A stretch of 64,000 bases of DNA, taken from NCBI RefSeq assembly GCF_935822925.1, contig NZ_CAKXZS010000034.1, forward strand, positions 150,446-214,445. Reading direction: 5' to 3'. The translations under genes and the position numbers were made by a program. The stretch's first letter is position 1. Every line of letters starts with the position of its first letter. Below the pieces are notes generated by a model that did no database searches, was not told the DNA's origin, and was given only the letters and a program-made list of their open reading frames with translations. This stretch comes from Mesorhizobium ventifaucium. GTDB lineage: Bacteria > Pseudomonadota > Alphaproteobacteria > Rhizobiales > Rhizobiaceae. Below, piece after piece: positions 17,168-26,678 of the stretch.

Positions 17168-19420
17168 ATGGCTGACCGCGCGTCCAGGCCGCAAAGGGCA
17201 AGCTCCACGACAATGGTCGACAGGCAAAACCGTGAAGATTGGAAGCGCGAGCGGTCCTTGCTGGCGCTCGGCCAGGCATTGCGCGGCGAAGAAGAACCAT
17301 CGCTGGTTGCGATCGGCGACCGGGCATCATGGCGCGAGGATGCCGCAACGCGCCATCGTGTCGCGCGCTTACGCCGTGAGCGGCGAGCCCATCCGGAATT
17401 TTCGGCAATCCCGGAGTCCACTGCGACCCCGGAACGCCGGGTCAATCCGGAATTTTCGGCAAACTTTTCGGCAAACCATGAAACTCGGTTTCAAGCCGAG
17501 GATGCACCGGCGGCTGCCCGGATTGAGGCCGACGACGCCGCTGAAGCGGACGATGCGCAGGCCAGGCAGCGGGAGGAGCCTGGTGCAGCCGGTGTTTCCG
17601 AGGACCGGCGTTCCGATGCCGAGCCTCGACACGCCGCGTTCGGTCCCCGAGACGCCGCGTTCGAGCCTCGAGACACCGCGTTCGAGCCTCGATACGATCC
17701 TCGGTCCGCCGGCGAAGAACCTCGATATGCCGCGTTCGATTCTCGATACGCCGGTGACGAGCAGCGGTTCTCCCGCGAGGAGTACGACAGATGGAAGCCG
17801 TTGATCGATCCGATGCAGGTCGTCCGCGGCATTGCCCGCTCGAAGCTGCTGATCGTCGCCATGACGATACTCGGCGCCACGCTTGGCGTCGCCATCGCGC
17901 TGTCGACGCCGAAGAAATACGAAGCCACCGCAGAGCTGATCGTCGACCCGCGCGACCTCAAGCTCACCGACCGCGACCTCACCCAATCGGTGGTTGCGTC
18001 CGACGCCACGCTGGCCATTGTCGAAAACCAGGTTCGCGTGCTCACCTCCGGCACCGTTCTCAACAAGGTCGTGGACAAGCTCAATCTGGTGAATGATCCG
18101 GAGTTTAACGGGCAAGGTTCCGATGGCCTGGGGATGATGACGCTCATCCGGTCGATGCTGTCGCGCAATGACGGGCCGGCTGCCGGTGAGGGCCGCCGCC
18201 GTGCGCTGGCCGTCGCCAATCTGGCGGAGAGCCTTTCGGTCGAGCGCGGCGGCAAGACCTTCGTCATCTCCGTCAGCGCCACCACGCAAAATGGCGAGAA
18301 GTCGGCGCTCATCGCCAATACGATGACGGACGTTTTTCTGCAGACCTTCGGCCAGATCCAGTCCGATACCGCTGGCCGCGCCACCAACGAGCTGACCGGC
18401 AGACTCGACGAGCTGCGCAAGAGCGTGGAAGTGGCCGAGCGCAAGGTCGAGGATTTCAGGGCCGCGCACGACCTCGTCGACGCGCAAGGCCATCTGATCA
18501 GCGACGACGAGATGCTCAAGCTCAACCAGCAGCTGGCCATCGCCCGCGCGCGCACGCTGGAACTCAACGCCCGCGCGGCGTCGGCGCGCTCGATCGACGT
18601 GAATTCGGTTCTGAGCGGCACCTTGCCGGAGGAGATCAACTCCAACACCATGAGCGAATTGCGCTCGCAATATGCGACGCTCAAGCAGGAGGCCGACCGC
18701 GCCGCGATCCGGCTCGGTCCGCGCCATCCCGAGCTCCAGGCGCTCAATGCCCAGCTTGCCGGATCGCGCGAGCGTATCGCCGGGGAACTGCGCCGCATCG
18801 CCTCGTCGCTGCAGGTCGACTTGAGGCGCGCCGTGCAGCTCGAACAGGATCTGGCCTCCCGGCTGGCGCAGTTGAAGGTCCGCAGCGGCGACGTCAACAG
18901 CGACCTCGTCACGCTGCGCGAACTGGAGCGCGAGGCTGCCGCCAAACGCTCCGTCTATGAACAATACCTTCTGCGCGCCAGGGAGACCGGCGAGCAGAAG
19001 GATATCAATACTGCCAACATCAACGTGATCTCCAAGGCCTTCGCCCCGCTCGAGCCGAACGGACCGTCGCGCGCCATGACGGTGCTTGCCGGCCTGCTGG
19101 CGGGGCTTGCTTCCGGTGTCGGCCTCGGCGCCATGCGCGGCGCTTATGCGAGCCTGCGCGACACCGCCGATTCGCGGCCGCGCCGCAGGGCAGAAGGGCG
19201 CCGGACACCCATTGAAGACAGCGCATACCAGCCGCCCGTTCCGCCCCATGCCGGGCCTCATCCGCAGCAGCAGTATCCGCGAGCCTCGTCGGACGAGGCA
19301 AGCCAGGCTGCGAAAGCCGCTGAACAGCAAGCCTCCATCGAGGAAATCCGAGCCAGCTTGCGCGAATTCCGCGAAGCGGTTCGCGAACTCAGCGAAAGCC
19401 GATCGCGACGCTATTTCTGA
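17168..19420 (+). CDS. Wzz/ExoP-type polysaccharide chain-length protein, no kinase domain
   Basis: The 750-residue protein has an unusual 200-residue hydrophilic N-terminal extension with degenerate repeats (PEFSA blocks, then AFEPRDTAFEPRY-type units), followed by EEYDRWKPLIDPMQVVR and a Wzz domain. Transmembrane helices lie at about 226-245 and 636-657, with a long coiled-coil periplasmic region between them. The C-terminal 90 residues are cytoplasmic and end in a helix rich in Arg and Glu. There are no Walker A, A' or B motifs, so the tyrosine kinase domain of classical ExoP is absent. It should set chain length or co-operate in export of the polysaccharide. Confidence 0.85.
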   Translation: MADRASRPQRASSTTMVDRQNREDWKRERSLLALGQALRGEEEPSLVAIGDRASWREDAATRHRVARLRRERRAHPEFSAIPESTATPERRVNPEFSANFSANHETRFQAEDAPAAARIEADDAAEADDAQARQREEPGAAGVSEDRRSDAEPRHAAFGPRDAAFEPRDTAFEPRYDPRSAGEEPRYAAFDSRYAGDEQRFSREEYDRWKPLIDPMQVVRGIARSKLLIVAMTILGATLGVAIALSTPKKYEATAELIVDPRDLKLTDRDLTQSVVASDATLAIVENQVRVLTSGTVLNKVVDKLNLVNDPEFNGQGSDGLGMMTLIRSMLSRNDGPAAGEGRRRALAVANLAESLSVERGGKTFVISVSATTQNGEKSALIANTMTDVFLQTFGQIQSDTAGRATNELTGRLDELRKSVEVAERKVEDFRAAHDLVDAQGHLISDDEMLKLNQQLAIARARTLELNARAASARSIDVNSVLSGTLPEEINSNTMSELRSQYATLKQEADRAAIRLGPRHPELQALNAQLAGSRERIAGELRRIASSLQVDLRRAVQLEQDLASRLAQLKVRSGDVNSDLVTLRELEREAAAKRSVYEQYLLRARETGEQKDINTANINVISKAFAPLEPNGPSRAMTVLAGLLAGLASGVGLGAMRGAYASLRDTADSRPRRRAEGRRTPIEDSAYQPPVPPHAGPHPQQQYPRASSDEASQAAKAAEQQASIEEIRASLREFREAVRELSESRSRRYF

Positions 19421-19542
19421 GCGCCGAATAGAATAAAAGCCATCGGTTTCGAGTTAGCGGCATAAGACGGCGCTTTGACGGGATTGCCCGGCCGGGTTTT
19501 CGTGAAAATGCCGCCCGAAGCAGACGATGTCGAGGGTGGTTG

Positions 19543-20442
19543 ATGGCCGAGTTGATTGACGGAAAAAGCGTCGCCGAGGGCGTGGTGCGGCGCGTAAAGG
19601 CCCTGACGATCGAATTGATGGAAAAGGGCGCGCAGAAGCCCGGTCTCGCCGTGGTCATCGTCGGCGAGGATCCGGCGAGCCAGGTTTACGTCGCCTCCAA
19701 ATCCCGCACCGCCAAGGAATGCGGATTTCATTCGGTCCAGCACACGCTGCCGGCCGAGATGTCCGAACAGGAACTGCTTGCTATCATCGGCGAACTCAAC
19801 GCCGATCCCGGCATCAACGGCATCCTGGTGCAGCTTCCACTGCCTGGCCATATCGATGCGGGCAAGGTCATCCAGGCAATAGCGCCGCAAAAGGATGTCG
19901 ACGGCTTCCACTTCATCAATGTCGGCAAGCTGGGCACCGGCGAACTGGAGACGGCGTTCGTGCCTTGCACGCCGGCCGGCTCGATGCTGCTCATCGAGCG
20001 TGTGCGCGGCAAGGATCTTTCCGGGCTCAATGCGGTGGTCGTCGGCCGCTCCAATATCGTCGGCAAACCGATGGCCAATCTTCTGCTTGCCGCCAACTGC
20101 ACGGTCACCGTCGCGCACAGCCGCACGAAGGACCTGGCTGCACTGGCGCGCACCGCCGACATTCTCGTTGCCGCTGTCGGCAGACCTGAAATGGTCAGGG
20201 GTGACTGGGTCAAACCGGGCGCCACCGTCATCGACGTCGGCATCAACCGCATCGCGGCGCCAGAAAAGGGCGAAGGCAAGACCCGTCTCGTCGGTGACGT
20301 CGCCTATGCGGAAGCGGCGAAGACGGCTGGCGCCATCACGCCGGTGCCCGGCGGCGTCGGACCGATGACCATTGCCATGCTGATGGCCAACACGCTAGCT
20401 TCCGCCTATCTCGCGGCCGGATTGAAACGGCCGTCTTTCTGA
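19543..20442 (+). CDS. folD: Bifunctional methylenetetrahydrofolate dehydrogenase/cyclohydrolase
   Basis: The protein has 299 residues from ATG 19543. It converts 5,10-methylene-THF to 10-formyl-THF through the methenyl form with NADP+. The family blocks are all present: catalytic Lys in YVASKSRTAKECG, ILVQLPLPGHID, KDVDGFH, PCTPAGSM, the nucleotide site GRSNIVGKPMANLL, and GGVGPMTIAMLMANT near the end. It lies 122 bases after the chain-length gene and just before a regulator gene in the same direction. It is a housekeeping one-carbon enzyme unrelated to the polysaccharide genes. Confidence 0.96.
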   Translation: MAELIDGKSVAEGVVRRVKALTIELMEKGAQKPGLAVVIVGEDPASQVYVASKSRTAKECGFHSVQHTLPAEMSEQELLAIIGELNADPGINGILVQLPLPGHIDAGKVIQAIAPQKDVDGFHFINVGKLGTGELETAFVPCTPAGSMLLIERVRGKDLSGLNAVVVGRSNIVGKPMANLLLAANCTVTVAHSRTKDLAALARTADILVAAVGRPEMVRGDWVKPGATVIDVGINRIAAPEKGEGKTRLVGDVAYAEAAKTAGAITPVPGGVGPMTIAMLMANTLASAYLAAGLKRPSF

Positions 20443-20461
20443 ACCTGGAAAGCCTGAAGCT

Positions 20462-21460
20462 TTGCCGAACCTCACTGTTCCCTCAGAGCGGCCGGTCACC
20501 AACGATCCCGTTCACGGCGGCCGGCAGTTCGGGTTCCTGCTGGTCGACAAGTTTTCGATGTTTTCGCTGGCCGCCGCAATCGACACGTTCCGGTCGGCCA
20601 ATCGGCTGCTCGGCCACGACTTCTATGGCTGGACGACGGTGTCGGCCGACGGCGATTCCGTCATGGCCTCCAACGGCCTGCCGCTCAAGATCGACTACGC
20701 TGTCGCCGATCTGCCGCCGGTCGATATTCTTTTCGTCTCGGTCGGTCTGACGACCGAGTTTCCCGGCAAGAGCAAGGTGCTGGCGGCGCTGCGCAGTTGG
20801 GGCCGGCGCGGCAACGCGCTCGGCGCACTGTCGGTCGGCTCCTACCTGCTCGCCGAGGCAGGCCAGCTCGAAGGCTATCGCTGCACCATCCACTGGGAAA
20901 ACCGCGCCGGCTTCGTCGAGCGGTTTCCCGACATCAACTGCACTGGCAACGTTTTCGAGATCGATCGCAAGCGCTACACCTGCGCCGGCGGCACCACCTC
21001 CATCGACCTGATGCTGGAGATCGTGCGCGGCGATTTCGGCTCGAGCCTCGCCAACGGCGTCGCCAACCAGTTCCAGCACGAGCGCATCCGCTCCGCCGGA
21101 GACCGCCAGCGCGTCGGTCCTGAGCGCGACCTGACCGGCAAATCGGAGAAGCTGCGGCGCATCGTCGAGCTGATGGCCGATCATCTCGACGAGCCGCTGT
21201 CGGCGGTGCAGCTCGCCAAGTCGGCAGGCCTGTCGGTGCGCCAGGTCGAGCGGCTGTTCCTGCGTCACCTCAGTGTGACGCCCGGCCGCTATTACATGCG
21301 GCTCAGGCTCGAGCGGGCGCGCGAATTGCTGCGCCAAACCAACATGCCGATCCTCGACGTTGCGATCGCCACCGGCTTCACCTCGCACTCCTATTTTGCC
21401 CAGAGCTATCGGCTGCAGTTTGGCCGGCCGCCTTCCGAAGAGCGGCGCACGACATATTGA
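20462..21460 (+). CDS. GlxA family AraC-type transcriptional regulator
   Basis: The 332-residue protein begins at TTG 20462, only 19 bases after folD, so the start is uncertain. The N-terminal DJ-1/PfpI-like domain (about 20-190) contains GFLLVDKFSMFSLAAAIDTF and ALSVGSYLLAEAG; the usual nucleophile Cys is replaced by Ser (SVGSY), as in non-enzymatic GlxA regulators. The C-terminal half has two helix-turn-helix units, with SAVQLAKSAGLSVRQVERLF and LDVAIATGFTSHSYFAQSY. Relatives such as GbdR and CdhR respond to betaine or carnitine derivatives. The ligand here is not predictable. Confidence 0.88.
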   Translation: MPNLTVPSERPVTNDPVHGGRQFGFLLVDKFSMFSLAAAIDTFRSANRLLGHDFYGWTTVSADGDSVMASNGLPLKIDYAVADLPPVDILFVSVGLTTEFPGKSKVLAALRSWGRRGNALGALSVGSYLLAEAGQLEGYRCTIHWENRAGFVERFPDINCTGNVFEIDRKRYTCAGGTTSIDLMLEIVRGDFGSSLANGVANQFQHERIRSAGDRQRVGPERDLTGKSEKLRRIVELMADHLDEPLSAVQLAKSAGLSVRQVERLFLRHLSVTPGRYYMRLRLERARELLRQTNMPILDVAIATGFTSHSYFAQSYRLQFGRPPSEERRTTY

Positions 21461-21588
21461 GCGGTTTGGCGCAGTCAGCGCCGCCACGTGCCCCGACGCC
21501 CCGGCTTGTATCCTGACGCGGCGTCAAATAGCTTCGCCCCGGACGGGCATGGGCTGGCTGGCAGAGACTGACTTGGGGGGAGATTTGC

Positions 21589-23250
21589 ATGGCGGGACTT
21601 GCACGGAGCATCGCAGCGGCGATTTTACTGTTGTGGATGACGACGCTCGGGCTTGCCGCCGACCGTGTCGTCATCATTCTCGACGCCTCCGGTTCGATGT
21701 GGGCGCAGATCGACGGCAAGCCCAAGCTCGAAATCGCCCGCGAATCGCTGCGAACGGTGCTGCAATCGGTCCCCGCCGACAAGGAAATCGGCTTCATGGC
21801 CTATGGCCATCGCGAGAAGGGCAGTTGCGAGGACATCGAGCTCATCGTGCCGCCGCAGGCCGGCTCGGCAGCTACTGTTTCCACTGCCGCCGACAGCCTG
21901 AAATTCATCGGCAAGACGCCGCTGACATCAGCCGTCAGGCAGGCGGCCGAGGCGCTGAAATACACCGAGGACAAGGCCACCGTCATCCTGATCACCGACG
22001 GGCTCGAGACCTGCAAAGGCGACCCCTGCGCGCTCGGCAAGGAACTGAGGGCTGCCGGCGTCGACTTCACCGTAAACGTCGTCGGCTTCGGCCTGACCGC
22101 GGACGAGGGCAAGCAGGTTGCTTGCCTCGCCGACAACACCGGCGGCAAATACATCCAGGCCACCGACGAGAAGGCGCTGCAGGACGCGCTGGTCGAAACC
22201 ATCGCCGCCGCACCTGCACCGGCGCCCGAACCAGCGCCAGCGCCGCAGCCGGCCGCCGCGCCGGAAAAACCGGAATTCAACTTCATGCCCGTCGTGGTGC
22301 TCGCCGAGGGCGGCGATCCCGTCACCGACGGCAATTCCTGGGAGATCCATAAGGCAAAGTCCGACGGCACGCGCGGCGACTACGTCACCACCGAATACGG
22401 CGCCTACAAAGGCAATCTGGAGCCGGGCGACTACATGATTGTCGCACGCTATGGCGAGGCCGGGACCGAACAGAAGATCACGGTCGAGGCGGGCCAGGTC
22501 TACAAACCCCTCCTCACGCTGAATGCCGGCACGCTCATCATTCATCCGCGGCCAAGCGAGGGAGCGGATGTCGCCGATGGTGCGGCTGTCGTGATCGCCT
22601 ATCCGGGCGTTGATACGCCCGCGACCTATTATGGCGACACCAAGGTCGTATTGCCGGCCGGCGATCAGAAAGTGACGGTCAGGATCGGGCAGGGCGAGGT
22701 CACCGAAACCATCCCGCTCACTGCCGGCAAGGTCGTCGACAAGGATATCGTCGTCGGCGTCGGCCATGTCGTTGCCAACGCCTACTACATTGCCGGCGGC
22801 GACAAGGCCGACGGTTCGGGCATCGGCTTCAAGGTGTTCAAGGCAAAAAAGAAGATCGACGGAACGAGGCAAGAGGTGGCTTATGCCTATGGCCCTGACA
22901 GCAAGTTCGATCTGCCGCCCGACGACTATGTGCTGACGGCGACGGTCGACCTTGCCGTCGTCGAGCAGCCGTTCAGCGTCAAGGCCGGTGAGCATCAGGA
23001 TCTGAAGATTGCCATCAATGCCGGCGTGCTGGCGATCACCGCGCCAGGAGCTTCGAAGATCGAGATTTTCGATGCGAAGAAGGACATCGACGGCAACCGC
23101 AAATCGCTCGGCTACGCCTATGACGAGAAATACCAGGCGGCGCTGCCGGCCGGCGACTATGCGGTCGTCTCGGAGATGTTGGACAACAGCTCGAAGGAAA
23201 GCACCGTGACCGTCACAGCCGGCGAGCGAGCCGAGCTGACGGTGCAGTAG
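21589..23250 (+). CDS. Secreted von Willebrand factor A domain protein with beta repeats
   Basis: The protein has 553 residues. A signal peptide (residues 1-24, MAGLARSIAAAILLLWMTT) is followed by a VWA domain to about residue 205 with the MIDAS start VIILDASGSMW, Thr in KTPLTSAV and Asp in LITDGLETC. A Pro/Ala-rich linker (PAPAPEPAPAP) leads to a C-terminal half made of repeated beta units: KAKSDGTRGDYV, KAKKKIDGTRQEVAYAY and DAKKDIDGNRKSLGYAY recur, each followed by LEPGDY, LPPDDY or LPAGDY. It is likely periplasmic or surface-bound, binding another protein in a metal-dependent manner. It stands alone in its transcription unit. Confidence 0.88.
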   Translation: MAGLARSIAAAILLLWMTTLGLAADRVVIILDASGSMWAQIDGKPKLEIARESLRTVLQSVPADKEIGFMAYGHREKGSCEDIELIVPPQAGSAATVSTAADSLKFIGKTPLTSAVRQAAEALKYTEDKATVILITDGLETCKGDPCALGKELRAAGVDFTVNVVGFGLTADEGKQVACLADNTGGKYIQATDEKALQDALVETIAAAPAPAPEPAPAPQPAAAPEKPEFNFMPVVVLAEGGDPVTDGNSWEIHKAKSDGTRGDYVTTEYGAYKGNLEPGDYMIVARYGEAGTEQKITVEAGQVYKPLLTLNAGTLIIHPRPSEGADVADGAAVVIAYPGVDTPATYYGDTKVVLPAGDQKVTVRIGQGEVTETIPLTAGKVVDKDIVVGVGHVVANAYYIAGGDKADGSGIGFKVFKAKKKIDGTRQEVAYAYGPDSKFDLPPDDYVLTATVDLAVVEQPFSVKAGEHQDLKIAINAGVLAITAPGASKIEIFDAKKDIDGNRKSLGYAYDEKYQAALPAGDYAVVSEMLDNSSKESTVTVTAGERAELTVQ

Positions 23251-23694
23251 GGACGCAATTCGACGCCAGTGTCGATTGCTCGCGATGGGAACCCGCCCGG
23301 CCTTGAAGGCGCAAGGTATCGAAGCGATCGACTGATTGTTAGATAAGCATACGCCCCACAATCGCTGAGCTTGGCCTTGGATTGCGGCCGGCGCTGTGGT
23401 CGTACAGATCGGACTGGCATTCGCATTTCTACCTCGCAGGCAGCGTCGACGCGAACTCGTCGGCTGAACGTCCGAAATGGTGGAATGTTGCCATTCGTCC
23501 CGTCGATCGGAACGAGCAGGTAGCGCCAGGAACGGCCATCCCCGATATGTCTGTCGAATGACCGGAGTGGGCCGGAAGCGGAAGGTCCGCTTTCGGGATG
23601 ATGGGGCTACAAAGCCGACCTTTTCATCCAGGGTAGTGCCGACCGCTTTGCGCCAGAAGCTGGCCTCCGTGATTTCATCTCCAAATATCGCGTT
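23251..23694. other. Intergenic region with decayed dispersed sequence
   Basis: No gene is supported. The stretch near 23565-23605 (GGCCGGAAGCGGAAGG, then GTCCGCTTTCGGGA) resembles short segments seen again near 38345, 42710 and 53920, suggesting a dispersed, degraded repeat family. Confidence 0.4.
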
Positions 23695-24081
23695 TCAGAT
23701 CGGATACCTGAAGAACGCCGTTGGCGCGTCGAGCAGCTTGTCCGGATATTGATGCGCGTCGTCGAACCAGACGAGCATCAGGTCCGGGCCCGAACCGACA
23801 TTGGCCGCGACCGCGGCCTTCGGGCGGATGTCCTCCCAGCTCTCCTTGTCGACGCGGACCTGCACGCCGGTGGCGTCGGTAAAGCGCTTGGTGTTTTCCA
23901 GCCACTGGTCCTCGTCGCCCTGCACGAAGGGCGACCAGCGCAGCAATCTCAGCGCAGCGCCGGCCTCGGGCGTGAATGTCGCGTCCTGGGCGAAGGCGGG
24001 GGAGCCGAGGAACCGGCTACCCACCACGCCCGCCGCAGCGGCAGCAGTAGTGCGGATCACATCGCGTCTAGTGAACTTCAT
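23695..24081 (-). pseudogene. Truncated sugar ABC transporter substrate-binding protein
   Basis: Only the first 128 residues of what should be a protein of about 400-450 residues are present. ATG 24081 has AAGGAGG upstream; a Tat-like signal (TRRDVIRTTAAAAAGVVG) and the start of a family 1 binding protein follow (LLRWSPFVQGDEDQWLEN and VGSGPDLMLVWFDDAHQYPDKL). After DKLLDA the sequence turns into unrelated residues and a stop, so the break lies near 23725. No permease genes follow. It was the partner of the broken ATPase gene directly upstream, and the remaining fragment cannot bind ligand. Confidence 0.82.
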
Positions 24082-24129
24082 GGTCATTTCCTCCTTGGGT
24101 TTCTCGTTCGTTCGTGCAGTCCGTCCGGT

Positions 24130-25194
24130 TCAGCCTGTGAGGCGCTGTCCGGTTTCTTTGTTGAATAGATGGATCAGGCCGGGCGGCCAGCCGCACCGTC
24201 TCGCCCGGCTCAAAGGAATGACGCTCGCGGAAATTCGCGACGATGTCCTGCCCGCCCGGCGTGCGGCCGATAGTCTGGAGTTCCGATCCGGTCGGCTCGA
24301 CGACGACGATCTCGACCGGAAAGCCCAGGTCCGACAGCCTCAGATGCTCCCGCCGGATGCTGAGCACCACGTGCGTGCCCCTGGCAGCGCCGGCCGCGCC
24401 GTTCAGCGGCAGGGAAACGCCGCCCGCGCCTTGGAAGGACGGCGCGCCATCACCGCCGATTTCGCCGCGCAGCAGGTTCATGGCGGGCGAGCCGATGAAA
24501 CTGGCGACGAAGAGGTTGTGAGGCCGGTCGTAGAGTTCGAGCGGCCGGCCGATCTGCTCGACGAGGCCGTCATGCATGACGACGATCTTGTCGGCCATGG
24601 TCATCGCCTCGATTTGGTCGTGGGTGACATAGATGGTGGTTGTCTTGAGGCGCTGGTGCAGCTCCTTGATCTCGGCGCGCATCTGCACGCGCAACTTTGC
24701 GTCCAGATTGCTGAGCGGCTCGTCGAACAGGAAGACCTGCGGGTCGCGCACGATGGCGCGCCCCATGGCGACACGCTGGCGCTGGCCGCCGGAAAGCTGG
24801 CGCGGATAGCGCGACAAGAGCGGCACTAGGCCCAGAATCTCGGCGGCGCGCTGGACGCGCGCTTCGCTCTCGGCTTTCGGCGCGTTCTTCAGCATCAACG
24901 AAAGCCCATGTTTTCGCCGACGGTCATATGCGGATAGAGCGCGTAGTTCTGGAACACCATCGCCATGTCACGCTCTTTTGGCGCGACATGGTTGACGATG
25001 CGCTCGCCGATCCCGATCTCGCCGCGGGAAATGCCCTCAAGGCCGGCTATCATCCTGAGCAGTGTCGATTTTCCGCAGCCGGACGGGCCGACTAGCGTAA
25101 CGAATTCGCCATCGACGATGTCGATGCTTACACCGTGCAGGATCTCGACTGAACCAAACGATTTGTAGACGTCACGAATTTCGACAGACGCCAT
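24130..25194 (-). pseudogene. Frameshifted UgpC/MalK-type ABC transporter ATPase
   Basis: From ATG 25194 (GGAGAAATCG upstream) the frame carries Walker A GPSGCGKST and Q-loop VFQNYALYPH, then ends at GENMGFR. The next frame continues exactly with LMLKNAPKAESEARV, the signature LSGGQRQRVAMGRA, Walker B VFLFDEPLSNLDAKL, the His-loop THDQIEAMT, and a TOBE-like C-terminal part. A one-base loss in the T-run at about 24902-24905 (GGCTTTCG for GGCTTTTCG) explains the first break. Near 24178 a second shift hides the natural end HLFNKETGQRLTG, which stops at 24130. Two shifts plus the truncated binding protein argue for real decay. Confidence 0.82.
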
Positions 25195-25262
25195 CGATTT
25201 CTCCGTCGCCGCCCTTTGTGCCACAATGCCAGCCTCAGCGATCTGGAAAACCGGTCGTAACG

Positions 25263-26678
25263 CTACGCGACCGGGTTGTGCATGGCCAGGAAGGCAGCCG
25301 CTTCCTCGAAGAACTGGTCGAAGGCGGGCGTGCCTTCAATCAGCACGTGGTTATTTCCCTGCAGTTCGACAAACATCGCCCCCGGAATGAGCTTGGCCAT
25401 CAGGCGGCCCTCCTCGATCGGCGCGATGCGATCGCCTACGCAGTGCAGCACGAGCGTTGGGACTTGGACCCTCTTTGCCAACTCGGTCGCGTCAACTTCA
25501 GCGTTCATTTTCCAGAGTCGCATCGCGGCCTCGGGGCTCGTGGCAATGCGCTGCAGTTCGTCAAAGCTCGCCACAATCTCCTGTGGGGCGTCGGGGATGA
25601 ACGTCGAAGTAAAAAAGTGCCTGAACACGGGATTCGGCGACCCCCAGCCGTCGCGGATCATCATCGCCCCGGCTTCATAAAGCTTCCTTTGATCGAGATC
25701 CGGTCGCTTTAGCCGACCTCGGAGAAAACCGCCCAACAAGATGAGGCATGTCACTTGCTCCGGATGCTCCACGGCATAACGCACAGAAAAGGCGCAGCCT
25801 TGCGAGATGCCGAGGAGCGCGAACCGATCCAGCCGTGCAGCGGTCGCGACTGCGGACATATCGCCGGCCATTGCATCTTCCGATACCGTCTCAACCTCCC
25901 AGTCCGAGAGCCCGTTTCCGCGTTGGTCGAACCTCACGAGATGGCAGAGCTTCGCGAACTCCGAGAGAATCGGTCGCCAAATGGGACTGTGCCATTCATA
26001 CTCAAGATGGTTCAGCCAGTTCGGACCCTTCAGCACCGGCGCTCCCTGGCCAATGCTGGCCCAAGCGATCTGCACGCCATCCGACGCCGTCGCGAACTGC
26101 ACCCGCTGATGCAGCGCCGCTTCGACAGGTCTCGTCGTCAGCCGCGCCGCGTCGGGCGTCCACTGCCAGACACGGATGGGTCGGGAGATGTTCTTTACTC
26201 GCTGATTGCCCATGTCACGGAAGGGCACTTTGATCCGATCCGCGACTGCCTGATGCACAATGTCCGAGACGCACACGCTGCCCGGCTTGGCGAGCCCCTC
26301 AAGCCGCGAGGCCACGTTTACACCGTCGCCGAAGACGTCTCCGTCCTCGAAGATGACGTCACCGAGATTGATCCCGACGCGGTATAGGATTTGGCTGTTC
26401 TCAGGCTCACCGGTATTCCGCTCTGCCATCGACCGCTGAATTTCCACAGCGCTCTCAACCGCCTCAACGACGCTCGCGAAGTCGGCGAGCAGGCCGTCGC
26501 CCGTGGTCTTGACGATATTGCCCCGATGCGCCGCGATGCTGGGCCTGACGACCTCACCAATGTGTACCTTCAGGCGCGCAAGCGTGCCGGCTTCGTCCAC
26601 CTCCATCATCCGGCTGTAGCCAGAGACATCCGCGGCAAGGATCGCCGCAAGCTTCCGCTCGATAAGGTCGGCTGACAT
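25263..26678 (-). CDS. Class III cyclase domain fused to alpha/beta hydrolase
   Basis: The protein has 471 residues from ATG 26678, chosen because GGGAGGACTTG lies just upstream. Residues 1-165 form a class III cyclase domain of the short rhizobial type: metal Asp in LAADVSGYSRMM, KTTGDGLLADF, and GDGVNVASRLEGLA. From about residue 190 an alpha/beta hydrolase follows, with oxyanion region GQGAPVLKGPNWLNH, DQRGNGLSD, nucleophile Ser in LLGISQGCAF, Asp in CVGDRIAP and His in GNNHVLIEG. Fusions of this kind are common in Mesorhizobium and Bradyrhizobium, but the purpose is not established. It may couple nucleotide signalling to an esterase or to a hydrolase-like binding domain. Confidence 0.87.
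   Translation of the reverse strand: MSADLIERKLAAILAADVSGYSRMMEVDEAGTLARLKVHIGEVVRPSIAAHRGNIVKTTGDGLLADFASVVEAVESAVEIQRSMAERNTGEPENSQILYRVGINLGDVIFEDGDVFGDGVNVASRLEGLAKPGSVCVSDIVHQAVADRIKVPFRDMGNQRVKNISRPIRVWQWTPDAARLTTRPVEAALHQRVQFATASDGVQIAWASIGQGAPVLKGPNWLNHLEYEWHSPIWRPILSEFAKLCHLVRFDQRGNGLSDWEVETVSEDAMAGDMSAVATAARLDRFALLGISQGCAFSVRYAVEHPEQVTCLILLGGFLRGRLKRPDLDQRKLYEAGAMMIRDGWGSPNPVFRHFFTSTFIPDAPQEIVASFDELQRIATSPEAAMRLWKMNAEVDATELAKRVQVPTLVLHCVGDRIAPIEEGRLMAKLIPGAMFVELQGNNHVLIEGTPAFDQFFEEAAAFLAMHNPVA

Noticed and set aside
17369..19330. 653-codon open frame opposite the chain-length gene
   Set aside because: It arises from the biased codon use of the real gene; the sequence has no fold-like hydrophobic pattern.
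23477..23752. 91-codon forward frame overlapping the truncated binding protein
   Set aside because: No ribosome site or family resemblance; its first part lies in repeat-like debris and its end is the antisense of the truncated gene.
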